Source: Comamonas sp. SCN 65-56 (GTDB lineage: Bacteria > Pseudomonadota > Gammaproteobacteria > Burkholderiales > Burkholderiaceae_C). From it: a stretch of 44,834 bases of DNA. The notes beneath the pieces were generated by a model. It searched no databases, had not been told where the DNA came from, and saw only the letters and a list, made by a program, of their open reading frames with translations. The stretch is from assembly GCF_001724135.1 (NCBI RefSeq), contig NZ_MEDS01000017.1, forward strand, positions 1 to 44,834. Direction: 5' to 3'. Numbering within the stretch: position 1 is the first letter of the stretch; each line of letters starts with the position of its first letter. Below are positions 37,156 through 44,834 of this stretch, piece after piece. A program made the position numbers and the translations under genes.

Positions 37156-37862
37156 GGAATGGAGGGTTCGGCAAACAGGTCCAGCACGGGCCAGCCGCGC
37201 GCATGCGCCAGGGCACGCAACTCGTCGCCAGGATTGGTGGCTATGGGGTGGTCGACCTGCTGCAGCAGCGGCAGATCGTTCATCGAGTCGCTGTAGAAGG
37301 TGGATTCGCAATGTTCCAGCGTCAGGCCGCGCTGCGCGAGCCACTGGCGCAGGCGCACGACCTTGCCTTCGCGCATCGAGGGCACGCCGCGGATCTCGCC
37401 CGTGATCCAGCCGCTGGCGTCCCGCTGCAGTTCAATTGCTATCAAATTGGAAATACCCAACGCTTGCGCTATGGGCGTCGTGACGAATTCATTGGTGGCT
37501 GTGATGATGACCATCAAATCGCCCGCATCGCGGTGCTTTTGCAGCAGGGCCAGTGCCTGGGGGCGTATCGCGGGCCCGATAACTTCATGCATGAAGCGTG
37601 CGTGCGCGGCATGTGCCGCCTCGGCTCCCTGTGCGCGCAACGCCTGGGTGGCAAAACGCACGTAGTCGTGCACGTCCAGGCTACCACGCTGGTAATCGGC
37701 AAAAAATGCCGCGTTGCGCCGCCCGAAATCGTCGCGATCGCACCAGCCCTGACGGATCGTGAATTCGCCCCATTCGTAGTCGGAATCGAGCGGCAGCAGC
37801 GTATGGTCCAGATCAAACAAGGCCAAGCGCGTTGGCGCGCCGCGCCCTTCACCCTGCGTCAT
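37152..37862 (-). CDS. HAD-IB family phosphatase (SerB-like)
   Basis: HAD-superfamily hydrolase, subfamily IB, 236 residues. Motif I DLDHT (D17 nucleophile, D19), motif II TATNEF, the motif III Lys in REGKVVRL (K167), and motif IV FYSDSMNDLPLL (D192, D196). Likely substrates are small phosphomonoesters such as phosphoserine or histidinol phosphate; I cannot tell which. It overlaps hda by 4 bp and pcnB by 4 bp. About residues 138-145 (SNLIAIEL) match a short piece of the dispersed repeat (13 identical bases). Confidence 0.9.
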   Translation of the reverse strand: MTQGEGRGAPTRLALFDLDHTLLPLDSDYEWGEFTIRQGWCDRDDFGRRNAAFFADYQRGSLDVHDYVRFATQALRAQGAEAAHAAHARFMHEVIGPAIRPQALALLQKHRDAGDLMVIITATNEFVTTPIAQALGISNLIAIELQRDASGWITGEIRGVPSMREGKVVRLRQWLAQRGLTLEHCESTFYSDSMNDLPLLQQVDHPIATNPGDELRALAHARGWPVLDLFAEPSIP

Positions 37863-38566
37863 GCAAGCTCCGCCACGTCAAGCGCTTCATTCAGCATGGC
37901 GCGAACCAGCGGAATGGTGACCGCCCGCTGCGCTTGCAGGGCAAACTGGTCCAGCGCCTGCAGCATCTGGGCCAGACTCCCCATGTCCCGGGCAAAACGC
38001 GCCAGCATGTAATCCAGCACCTCATCGGGCAAGGCGATACCACGTTCGCTGGCCTGCTGGCGCAGCACCTGGCGGCACCCCGCCTCGTCCAAAGGCTGAA
38101 GCTGAAAGACCTGTCCCCAGCCCAGGCGGCTGCGCAGATCGTCGCGCAACGGCAGATCCGCCGGCGGCAAGGCCCCTGCAGCCAGCACCCAGCGTGCGCT
38201 GCCGGCCTGCGGGTGGGTGGCATTCACAAACCAGTTGAACGCCGCTTGCTGCAGGGTTGCGTCATACCGCTGCACATCGTCCATGGCGACGGCATCCCAG
38301 CCGTCGTCAAACGCTCCGGGGCTGCCGGACTCCGCATCCATCCAACCCACTCTGGCGCCCTGCTGCTGCAACGCCAGCACCGTGGCCCGCAACAAATGCG
38401 ACTTGCCGCAACCCTGGCTGCCCCACAGGTACACCGGCGCTTGCGCCCGGCCCTCGCGGCGCAGCCCTTCCTGCAGGCATTGCAGCGCCTGACCGTTGCG
38501 ATTGGCAAGAAAATTGACCAGCGTGGGACCGGCGGGCAGCCCGATATCGAGAGCCAACTGTTTCAT
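37859..38566 (-). CDS. hda: Hda, DnaA-inactivating AAA+ protein
   Basis: DnaA-family AAA+ protein without the DNA-binding domain, 235 residues. The N-terminal MKQLALDIGL is a sliding-clamp-binding motif, as in Hda; Walker A is LWGSQGCGKSHLL (residues 48-60), and the sensor region LRSRLGWGQVFQLQPL is clear. Hda with the clamp converts DnaA-ATP to DnaA-ADP after initiation. First gene of the operon (ATG 38566), divergent from purM with 168 bp between. Confidence 0.93.
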   Translation of the reverse strand: MKQLALDIGLPAGPTLVNFLANRNGQALQCLQEGLRREGRAQAPVYLWGSQGCGKSHLLRATVLALQQQGARVGWMDAESGSPGAFDDGWDAVAMDDVQRYDATLQQAAFNWFVNATHPQAGSARWVLAAGALPPADLPLRDDLRSRLGWGQVFQLQPLDEAGCRQVLRQQASERGIALPDEVLDYMLARFARDMGSLAQMLQALDQFALQAQRAVTIPLVRAMLNEALDVAELA

Positions 38567-38680
38567 GGCGCGAACCGGGCGGCGTTGGAGGACAAGAGGG
38601 TGTGCATGAAGAAAGGTAAGACGCGGCGTTTTCCTGCAATGACGCAAGCGAAAGCCGGATGGATCGATTTTACGTTGCCC

Positions 38681-38686
38681 TAGAAT
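38681..38686 (+). promoter_or_regulatory. candidate purM -10 element
   Basis: TAGAAT, 48 bp upstream of the purM start in the divergent hda-purM gap; no good -35 visible. Low certainty. Confidence 0.3.
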
Positions 38687-38734
38687 CGTCGCCTGCCCTT
38701 GCAACCACCCGGCCGCCACGTGCGCGCACCGCCC

Positions 38735-39781
38735 ATGAGTTCCCCAGCAGCGCAAGCCCCTATTTCCTACAAAGACGCCGGCGTCGACATCGATGCGGGC
38801 GACGCGCTGGTGGAGCGTATCAAGCCCCTCGCCCGCAAGACGCTGCGCGAAGGCGTGATCAATGGCATCGGTGGCTTTGGCGCGCTGTTTGAGGTACCCA
38901 AGCGCTACAAGGAGCCGGTGCTGGTCGCCGGCACCGATGGCGTGGGCACCAAGCTCAAGCTGGCGTTCGAATGGAACATGCACGACACCGTGGGCATAGA
39001 CCTGGTGGCCATGAGCGTCAACGACGTGCTGGTGCAAGGTGCCGAGCCGCTGTTCTTCCTCGACTACTTCGCCTGCGGCAAACTGGACGTGGACACCGCC
39101 GCCGCCGTAGTGGGCGGCATCGCCAGGGGCTGCGAGCTTTCCGGCTGCGCCCTGATCGGCGGGGAAACCGCCGAAATGCCCGGCATGTATCCCGATGGCG
39201 AATACGACCTCGCCGGATTTGCCGTGGGCGCGGTCGAAAAATCAAAAATCCTTGATGGCAGCAGCGTTCAGGCGGGCGATACCGTGCTCGGCCTGGCATC
39301 CAGCGGCGTGCACTCCAACGGCTTCAGCCTGGTGCGCAAGTGCCTGGAGCGGGCAGGTACCAACGTCCCCACGCAGCTTGACGGCACGCCTTTTCAGCAG
39401 GCCATCATGGAACCCACACGGCTGTATGTCAAAAGCGTGCTCGGCGTTCTCGCACAGCATCCGATCAAGGCCCTGGCACACATCACCGGCGGGGGCCTGC
39501 TGGAGAACATCCCGCGCGTGCTGCCGCAGCACCTGAGCGTGCAACTACGGGCAGGCAGCTGGCCGCAAACCGAGCTTTTTGCGTGGCTGCAACGCACGGC
39601 CGGCATTGACGATGTGGAAATGAACCGCACGTTCAACAACGGCATCGGCATGGTGGCCATCCTGTCGCCGCAGGCGGCGCCCGCGGCCGCCGCTGCCCTG
39701 CAGGCGCTGGGCGAAACGGTCTACACCATAGGCACGGTCGCGCCGCGTGGCGCCGGCCGTGCTGCCGTCAGCATCGCCTGA
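38735..39781 (+). CDS. purM: PurM, AIR synthetase
   Basis: Phosphoribosylformylglycinamidine cyclo-ligase of 348 residues, fifth step of purine synthesis, making AIR with ATP. The N-terminal [56 protein letters not shown] and [15 protein letters not shown] are all present. ATG 38735 chosen as the family start. It is followed by a PerM-type permease after 11 bp, an arrangement often seen in Burkholderiales and near hda. Confidence 0.96.
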   Translation: MSSPAAQAPISYKDAGVDIDAGDALVERIKPLARKTLREGVINGIGGFGALFEVPKRYKEPVLVAGTDGVGTKLKLAFEWNMHDTVGIDLVAMSVNDVLVQGAEPLFFLDYFACGKLDVDTAAAVVGGIARGCELSGCALIGGETAEMPGMYPDGEYDLAGFAVGAVEKSKILDGSSVQAGDTVLGLASSGVHSNGFSLVRKCLERAGTNVPTQLDGTPFQQAIMEPTRLYVKSVLGVLAQHPIKALAHITGGGLLENIPRVLPQHLSVQLRAGSWPQTELFAWLQRTAGIDDVEMNRTFNNGIGMVAILSPQAAPAAAAALQALGETVYTIGTVAPRGAGRAAVSIA

Positions 39782-39792
39782 TTGCCTCCCCC

Positions 39793-40815
39793 GTGACCAG
39801 CCCGATCGCGCCACACAGCGCACCTGCGGTGGCTGCTGCCAGCCACTTCCTGATGGCTGGCGCATTGCTGAGCGTGATGCATTACGGCCTGCTGGCGGGC
39901 ATGCTCAGCGCCTGTGTCGCCTTTTTGCTGACCCGCTGGATGAATCAGCGCCTGCGCTGGGCGCAGCAGCGGTTGCCGTTTGCGGTGCACAACCTGGCTG
40001 CCGCACTGGTGATGCTGGCGCCCTTGCTGCTGCTGGCGCTGGCGCTCTCGCATTCGCGCTCCTACATCATCGGCGCGCCCCAGCAGTACCGCGAGTTGCT
40101 GGATTTTCTCGCCCGCACGGTGCTGGAGCTGCGCGACAAGCTGCCGCCCGAGATCGCCACGCAACTGCCCGAAGGCGCTGCCGAGGTTCAGCGTGTGCTG
40201 GCCGGCTACCTGGGCGCCAAGGCCGGCGCACTGGCCCTGGCGGGCCGGGCCTGGCTGGGTGGGCTGTTGTATGCCTATGTCGGCCTGATCGTGGGTGCCC
40301 TGGCCGCCCTGCCCCATGAGACAAAGACCCGCGGGCCGTTGGTGCAGCAGCTGATGCTGCGCGCCACCCGCATGGGCGAGGCATTTCGCCAGATCGTCAC
40401 GGCGCAGTTCTGGATCGCGGCGTTCAACACCACGCTCACCGCCGTTTTCCTGTTGCTGGTGCTGCCGCTGTGGGACCTGAAGCTGCCCTACGCCGCCTTG
40501 CTCATCACGCTGACATTCGTCGGTGGACTGATCCCCATCGTCGGCAATCTGCTGTGCAATGCCGTCATCACGCTGGTGGGGCTGTCGGTGTCGCCGCTCG
40601 CGGCCATTGCCTGTCTAGGCTTCCTGATCCTGATCCACAAGGCGGAATACCTGATCAACGCCAAAGTGGTCGGCCAGCAAACGCACATCCGCGTCTGGGA
40701 GCTGCTCACGGTGCTGTTCGTGGCCGAATCCATCTTCGGCCCGACCGGGCTGGTGGCCGCGCCGCTCTTTTATGCTTATGCCAAGAAGGAGCTCGAGGCT
40801 GCGCAACTGGTGTAA
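39793..40815 (+). CDS. AI-2E/PerM family permease
   Basis: Polytopic inner-membrane protein of 340 residues with 7-8 hydrophobic segments and the family C-terminus (LPYAALLITLTFVGGLIPIVGNLL and GPTGLVAAPLFYAY). Members of this family are variously described as AI-2 exporters, Na+/H+ antiporters or permeases of unknown cargo, so I do not assign a substrate. It starts at GTG 39793, probably co-transcribed with purM. Confidence 0.88.
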   Translation: MTSPIAPHSAPAVAAASHFLMAGALLSVMHYGLLAGMLSACVAFLLTRWMNQRLRWAQQRLPFAVHNLAAALVMLAPLLLLALALSHSRSYIIGAPQQYRELLDFLARTVLELRDKLPPEIATQLPEGAAEVQRVLAGYLGAKAGALALAGRAWLGGLLYAYVGLIVGALAALPHETKTRGPLVQQLMLRATRMGEAFRQIVTAQFWIAAFNTTLTAVFLLLVLPLWDLKLPYAALLITLTFVGGLIPIVGNLLCNAVITLVGLSVSPLAAIACLGFLILIHKAEYLINAKVVGQQTHIRVWELLTVLFVAESIFGPTGLVAAPLFYAYAKKELEAAQLV

Positions 40816-40831
40816 ACCAGCACCGGCGCAG

Positions 40832-40862
40832 TTGCGCTGAAATCCGTGGCTTCTTGCATAAT
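40832..40862 (+). promoter_or_regulatory. candidate usp promoter
   Basis: TTGCGC (40832-40837) and CATAAT (40857-40862) with 19-bp spacing, 37 bp upstream of the universal stress gene. Spacing is longer than ideal. Confidence 0.35.
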
Positions 40863-40899
40863 CAGCGTTGCTTTCCACTACAAATATGCAGGTATCACC

Positions 40900-41292
40900 A
40901 TGACCGTTCTCGTCGCCTATGTTCCCCGCCCCGAAGGCCAGGCCGCCCTGGACAAAGGCATTGAAATCGCCACCAAGAACAACGAGCAGCTGGTGGTCGT
41001 CAACGCTGGCCCAGGCGGTCGCTCGGACGACCCGAACGTCGTCACCGGCTACGAGGTCGAGCGCGTCGAAGAGCGTCTGACGACCTTGCCGATCAAGGCG
41101 GAGTTCAAGGTTTTCGTGCGCGGCAACAGCGCGATCGAGGAAATCGAAGAGATGGTGCAGACCCTGCAGGTCACGGTGCTCGTGATCGGCTTGCGCAAGC
41201 GCAATCCCGTCGGCAAGCTGCTGCTGGGCAGCATGGCGCAGGACATCCTGCTCAACGTCCCCTGCCCCGTGCTGGCGGTCAAGGCCGACTGA
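40900..41292 (+). CDS. universal stress protein (UspA family)
   Basis: Usp of 130 residues, cytoplasmic. The nucleotide-binding signature is at the C-terminal side: IGLRKRNPVGKLLLGSMAQDILLNVPCPVLAV, with the G-x2-G-x9-G-type spacing of the ATP-binding subclass. ATG 40900 is chosen as the usual start (MTVLVAYVPRPEGQ); ATG 40846 would add 18 residues across the promoter candidate. Specific partners unknown. Confidence 0.9.
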   Translation: MTVLVAYVPRPEGQAALDKGIEIATKNNEQLVVVNAGPGGRSDDPNVVTGYEVERVEERLTTLPIKAEFKVFVRGNSAIEEIEEMVQTLQVTVLVIGLRKRNPVGKLLLGSMAQDILLNVPCPVLAVKAD

Positions 41293-41313
41293 GCCCCGTT
41301 ACTCTCTAACTCT

Positions 41314-42180
41314 CTAGTCGGGCCGGCGCTCTGCGTCGGCATCGGAGGCGCCGCGCAACTGGTCGACCAGCCGCGCGACATCGTCGACGTCGCCCGCTTG
41401 GCCTGCATGCGCCAGATAGGCTTGCAGATCCTGCATCGCCAGGGCGATATTGCCGACTTGGGCGTGGGCGTAGCCGCGATCGCGCCATTCGCTCCACCCT
41501 TGCGGGTAGAGCACCAGCATGCGATCCTGCACCGCAATCAGCCGGCTCCATTCCTCGTTGGAACGATGGATTTCCTTGAGGTTGCGCAGCATGCGGCCGA
41601 CGATATCCTGAGACGAAGCCGCCTGCAGGTACAGCGCCAGCGGGAGCTCTTCATCCGATGGCGCACCCAGGCGCTCGCGCATCGGTTCCAGCCGCTCCCC
41701 GATCTCGTCGGGCGAAAGCGATTGCCCGTTCATGGGATCAATCACCACATAGCCATCCGGCAGCCGTACTTTCAGGAGAAAATGGCCTGGAAACGAGATG
41801 CCATCGGCACGCAACTGGATGCCGCGCGCCAACTCCAGCCACAGCACCGCCAGTGACACCGGTATGCCCATGCGGGTGCGCAGCACCTCGTGCAGATAGC
41901 TGTTGCGCGCGGCGTAATAATCGTTGCGGTTGCCGCCAAACCCAAGTTCCTTGTAGAAATAGTGGTGCAGCATGCGCAGCCGGGTGAGCGCACCGGCATC
42001 CGCTGGCAGACGCTGTTTGAGCTTGTGCAACAGCCTGTCCACCTCGGTGACCAGCGCCTGCAGATCCAGCTGCGGCTCTGCATCCTGCGCCAGGCTCGCC
42101 ACCGTCTCCAGCAGCGGCATGGTGTCACCATGCACCAGCGATGCAAAGTATTCCAAAGGGGTCAGTGCAGTCCATTTCAT
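41314..42180 (-). CDS. SirB1 family transglutaminase-like/TPR protein
   Basis: Protein of 288 residues. The N-terminal two thirds is a SirB1 (transglutaminase-like) domain: LHHYFYKELGFGGNRNDYY, RNSYLHEVLRTRMGIPVSLAVLWLELARGI, and FPGHFLLKVRLPDGYVVIDP. The C-terminal third is TPR-like (WSEWRDRGYAHAQVGNIALAMQDLQAYL). No catalytic Cys appears in the usual place. Function unclear. Start ATG 42180 overlaps the murJ stop (ATGA), so the two are coupled. Confidence 0.9.
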   Translation of the reverse strand: MKWTALTPLEYFASLVHGDTMPLLETVASLAQDAEPQLDLQALVTEVDRLLHKLKQRLPADAGALTRLRMLHHYFYKELGFGGNRNDYYAARNSYLHEVLRTRMGIPVSLAVLWLELARGIQLRADGISFPGHFLLKVRLPDGYVVIDPMNGQSLSPDEIGERLEPMRERLGAPSDEELPLALYLQAASSQDIVGRMLRNLKEIHRSNEEWSRLIAVQDRMLVLYPQGWSEWRDRGYAHAQVGNIALAMQDLQAYLAHAGQAGDVDDVARLVDQLRGASDADAERRPD

Positions 42181-43745
42181 CCGCGATGCGCCAGTTGCGC
42201 CCATTTCAAACCCGACACGGCCAACACGCCAAAATACACCAGTGCCGAACCCGCCAGCAGCAGCGCCAGCAGCCCGACACGCTCCAGCGGCCTCGCACTC
42301 AGCGCCAGCCAATCAAAATGCCGCGCGCCCCAGACCAGCCACAGGGCCAGTGCACCTGCCGCTGCAGCCACACGTGTCAAGAATACGCCCCAGCCCGGGT
42401 TCGGTTTGTAACTGCCCTTGCGCCGCAAGCCGATCAACAGCCATCCGGCATTCACCAGCGCCCCCAGCGCTATCGAAAGTGCAAGCCCCGCATGCGCCAG
42501 CCAAGGGACCAGCAGCACATTCAACAGCTGCGTGATCACCAGCACCACCATGGCGATGCGCACCGGCGTGCGCATGTCCTGGCTTGCATAGTAGCCCGGC
42601 GCCAGCACCTTGACCGCCACCAGCCCCAGCAACCCCACCCCATAGCCCATGAGTGCAGCCGCGATGCGCAGGACATCGCTGTCGTGCAGCGCACCGTAAT
42701 GAAACAGCGTGGCTACCAGCGGGCGCGCAAACGCCAGCAGGCCGACGGCGCAGGGCACTGCCAGCAACACCACCATGCGCAAGCCCCAGTCCAGCATCGA
42801 TGAATAGCGCGCCTGGTCGCCGCCCGCGAGGGCGCCCGCCAATTGCGGTGTCAGCACGACTCCAAGCGCCACCCCGAGCAGCGCCGTCGGAAACTCCATG
42901 AGCCGATCGGCATAAAACAGCCAGGTCACGCTGCCTGGCGCCAGATAGGAAGCAATCTGCGTGTTGATCATCAACGACAACTGCGCCACCCCTACCCCCA
43001 AAACAGCCGGAGCCATCAAGGACAGGATGCGCCGCACCCCGGGATCGGTCCAGGCCGAACGAACATGGCGCCACCCGAGTGCAATACGCGGCAACAGACG
43101 CAGCCTTTGCAACGCAGGGAACTGAACCGCCAGTTGCAGCGCGCCACCTGCCATGACCCCGCCAACCATGGCGAAAATGGGCTCTATGCCGCCAGCGGCA
43201 AGCAACGGCGCCCCCCACCAGGCCGCGGCGATCATGCACAGGTTCAGCAGCACTGGCGTAAGGGCGGGAACGGCAAAATGCCTCCATGTGTTGAGGATGC
43301 CGGCAGCCAGTGCCACCAGCGACATGAACGCGATGTAGGGAAACATCCAGCGCGTCATGAAAATGGCTGCCTCAAAACCGCTGGGTTCCTGGCGCAGCCC
43401 GCTGGCCAGTGCCCAGACCAACAGCGGCGCCCCCAGCATGCCCAGGATGCAGGTCAGGACCAGCGCAGAAAAAAGCGCCGTCGCGACGGCGTCGATCAGG
43501 CGGTGCGTGTCCGCCTCGCCATGCGCCTGCCGGTGCGCCGCCAGCACCGGCACAAAGGCCTGGCTGAACGCGCCCTCGGCAAACAGACGACGAAAGAGAT
43601 TGGGAATGCGAAAAGCGACGTTGAAGGCATCGGTGAAGCTGTTGGCGCCAAAGACGGCAGCCATCAGCAAATCACGCGCAAGCCCGGTCACACGCGACGC
43701 CAGCGTCAACAGCGAAACCGTGGAAGCAGATTGGATCAAAGACAC
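42177..43745 (-). CDS. murJ: MurJ, lipid II flippase
   Basis: MviN/MurJ protein of 522 residues with about 14 membrane helices; it flips lipid II across the inner membrane for peptidoglycan synthesis. The N-terminus SLLTLASRVTGLARDLLMAAVFG, DAFNVAFRIPNLFRRLFAEGAFSQAFVPV, and the mid-protein FYADRLMEFPTALLGVALG are highly diagnostic. GTG 43745 is preferred because family members begin at this SLxxSASTVSLLTLASR position; ATG 43787 adds 14 residues. Divergent from rpsT. Confidence 0.95.
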   Translation of the reverse strand: MSLIQSASTVSLLTLASRVTGLARDLLMAAVFGANSFTDAFNVAFRIPNLFRRLFAEGAFSQAFVPVLAAHRQAHGEADTHRLIDAVATALFSALVLTCILGMLGAPLLVWALASGLRQEPSGFEAAIFMTRWMFPYIAFMSLVALAAGILNTWRHFAVPALTPVLLNLCMIAAAWWGAPLLAAGGIEPIFAMVGGVMAGGALQLAVQFPALQRLRLLPRIALGWRHVRSAWTDPGVRRILSLMAPAVLGVGVAQLSLMINTQIASYLAPGSVTWLFYADRLMEFPTALLGVALGVVLTPQLAGALAGGDQARYSSMLDWGLRMVVLLAVPCAVGLLAFARPLVATLFHYGALHDSDVLRIAAALMGYGVGLLGLVAVKVLAPGYYASQDMRTPVRIAMVVLVITQLLNVLLVPWLAHAGLALSIALGALVNAGWLLIGLRRKGSYKPNPGWGVFLTRVAAAAGALALWLVWGARHFDWLALSARPLERVGLLALLLAGSALVYFGVLAVSGLKWAQLAHRG

Positions 43746-43798
43746 CGAAGCGAGTGTATGCGCGCGCAGCAGCACTTTCGCAAGCATCAAGGATGAAT

Positions 43799-43804
43799 TA
43801 CAAT
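43799..43804 (+). promoter_or_regulatory. candidate rpsT -10 element
   Basis: TACAAT, 46 bp upstream of rpsT, with a weak TTTCGC -35 at 17-bp spacing. It lies in the divergent region opposite murJ. Confidence 0.4.
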
Positions 43805-43850
43805 CGCTGGTTCTTTCGACATCATCCACAGACACACAAGGAATTCATTC

Positions 43851-44150
43851 ATGGCCTCTGCAAAGCCAGTCAAGAAAAACCCGCGCCTTGCCTCCGGTCG
43901 CAAGCGCGCACGTCAAAACGTCAAGCTCAACGCCGCCAACACGTCGCTGCGCTCGCGCTACCGCACCTTCGTGAAGAACGTCGAAAAGGCTGTTCTCACG
44001 GGCGACAAGGCCAAGGCAACTGAAGCCTTTGCCAAGGCGCAATCGGTCATCGATTCGATCGCTGACAAAGGCATCTTCCACAAGAACAAGGCAGCGCGCG
44101 ACAAGAGCCGCCTGTCCGCCAAGGTCAAGGCCTTGGTCACCGCAGCCTGA
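43851..44150 (+). CDS. rpsT: 30S ribosomal protein S20
   Basis: S20 of 99 residues, a highly basic helical protein that binds 16S rRNA in the small subunit. [47 protein letters not shown] and [20 protein letters not shown] are the typical blocks. ATG 43851 is preceded by AAGGAA. Monocistronic, with a terminator downstream; divergent from murJ. Confidence 0.97.
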   Translation: MASAKPVKKNPRLASGRKRARQNVKLNAANTSLRSRYRTFVKNVEKAVLTGDKAKATEAFAKAQSVIDSIADKGIFHKNKAARDKSRLSAKVKALVTAA

Positions 44151-44220
44151 ACCTTTCAGGTTGCACGCACGGGCAGTTCGCTGCCTGCCGTTTGTAACGG
44201 GTGCGCTGTCGAAAGAAAGA

Positions 44221-44245
44221 AAAACCGCCTTCGGGCGGTTTTTTC
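44221..44245 (+). terminator. intrinsic terminator after rpsT
   Basis: AAAACCGCC-TTCG-GGCGGTTTTTT: a 9-bp stem with a UUCG tetraloop and a T-run, 71 bp after the rpsT stop. The A-tract on the other side means it could also stop transcripts from the opposite strand. Confidence 0.92.
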
Positions 44246-44265
44246 ATTTCTTGTGAGTCAGCACT

Positions 44266-44730
44266 TCAAAACTTGGCTCGGTAGTAGATCATCGGCCCAC
44301 CGTGGCGCGCGCGCAGCAGCAGCCGCCCCGAGGAACTGCCCTGCAGCTGCACACCAATCGCACCATATTCCGGGATCAACCCGCCCCAGCGCGGCGAACT
44401 CCATTGCACCTCCAGGCGGGCGGCATAGGCGACATCGGGGTTTCTCAGCGGCCAGCGGTTGTGCGCGGCGCCGTACTCTTGCAGAGGCATCCAGCCGGAG
44501 ACCTGCAACTGCAGGCGACTCGCAAGCGGCATGCGCCAGTGGGCGCCGATTTGCGGTACCCAAAGGCCAAACCTGTCGGTCGCACCCACTGGCAATGGCG
44601 CACGATCGCTTGCCCAGACGCCCAGTGACAATCCGGCGCCCTGGCGGCCCGGGCGACTCCAGCCCGTCAACTCCAGACGCCGGGCAGTGAATGGACGTGC
44701 GGCCGGGTATTGCACAGGTTCCAGCACCAT
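44266..44730 (-). CDS. probable outer-membrane beta-barrel-type protein, 5' end uncertain
   Basis: At least 154 residues. The translation alternates polar and hydrophobic residues (LQLQVSGWMP, AYAARLEVQWSS, GRLLLRARHGG) and ends in MIYYRAKF, with a terminal Phe and alternating aromatics as in the beta-signal of outer-membrane proteins. No signal peptide is visible at ATG 44730. The frame stays open upstream to an in-frame TGA at 44797-44799 and looks coding there (GPGWGLTPRDGTRPAE) but offers no standard start, so the 5' end is either truncated, frameshifted, or the gene is a remnant. No family recognised. Confidence 0.5.
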   Translation of the reverse strand: MVLEPVQYPAARPFTARRLELTGWSRPGRQGAGLSLGVWASDRAPLPVGATDRFGLWVPQIGAHWRMPLASRLQLQVSGWMPLQEYGAAHNRWPLRNPDVAYAARLEVQWSSPRWGGLIPEYGAIGVQLQGSSSGRLLLRARHGGPMIYYRAKF

Positions 44731-44834
44731 CTCCGCAGGTCGTGTCCCATCCCGTGGTGTAAGACCCCAGCCCGGACCGGCTGAGATACACGCTACTCAG
44801 CGTGCCACAGCGGGCAGCCGAGTCGGTGCAGTAT

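Noticed and set aside
35482-37296. Plus-strand open frame of 604 codons opposite pcnB and folK
   Set aside because: Antisense shadow; pcnB, folK and the HAD gene have complete catalytic motifs and overlapping operon spacing.
44258-44791. Alternative minus-strand frame of 177 codons at the right edge
   Set aside because: It overlaps the barrel-like frame, is rich in Gly, Arg and Cys, and lacks the alternating pattern and terminal Phe, so it is more likely the shadow.

Overview
This GC-rich, gene-dense window looks like a chromosomal segment of a betaproteobacterium, order Burkholderiales, most likely family Comamonadaceae. The basis is gene order (exbB-exbD-lpxK-UPF0434-kdsB-adk; hda-HAD phosphatase-pcnB-folK; murJ next to rpsT), the monomeric NADP-isocitrate dehydrogenase, and a dispersed palindromic repeat of the type scattered through Comamonadaceae genomes. 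I do not assign a genus. I saw no rRNA, tRNA, CRISPR array, transposase or prophage.

Layout. 1-1143: the tail of a possible upstream gene and a solo Mrr-type (type IV) restriction nuclease. 1165-4317: hpnC, hpnD and hpnE, which make squalene from farnesyl diphosphate (hopanoid precursor). 4341-10111 (minus): a complete SUF iron-sulfur assembly operon, sufB-C-D-S-U-T, with a 23-bp palindromic operator candidate just upstream. 10283-16012 (minus): icd, sodB, benE and xseA. 16353-20151 (plus): proton-channel pair exbB/exbD, then lpxK, a UPF0434 gene, kdsB and adk, ending in a clear terminator. 20198-22283: asparaginase divergent from lexA, with two tandem SOS boxes between them and a small unknown gene after lexA. 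22301-28875: hrpA, a CorA-type transporter and argA. 28903-35128: a lipoprotein, thiopurine methyltransferase, a double-CDGSH iron-sulfur protein, a class III CoA-transferase, two secreted proteins of unknown function, an atypical SDR and a ferredoxin-reductase. 35138-38566 (minus): hda, a HAD phosphatase, pcnB and folK as one overlapping operon, divergent from purM and a PerM-type permease. 40900-44730: a universal stress protein, a SirB1-like protein, murJ, rpsT and a probable outer-membrane protein.

Most genes are housekeeping. The least ordinary signal is repetitive DNA inside coding regions. One palindromic repeat (core GCGCTT-loop-AAGCGC) supplies the stop codon of hpnC, and related, diverged copies are read in frame inside xseA, lpxK, hrpA and probably folK. 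hrpA also carries two different inverted-repeat (REP/BIME-like) insertions, each in frame and in non-conserved linkers. This resembles protein-coding palindromic elements known from other bacteria and is the best candidate here for something under-described. Other points of interest are the suf operator, a sufU gene whose homology runs upstream of any start codon, SOS boxes that may also control the asparaginase gene, and DnaA-box-like sites flanking an AT-rich stretch upstream of exbB.
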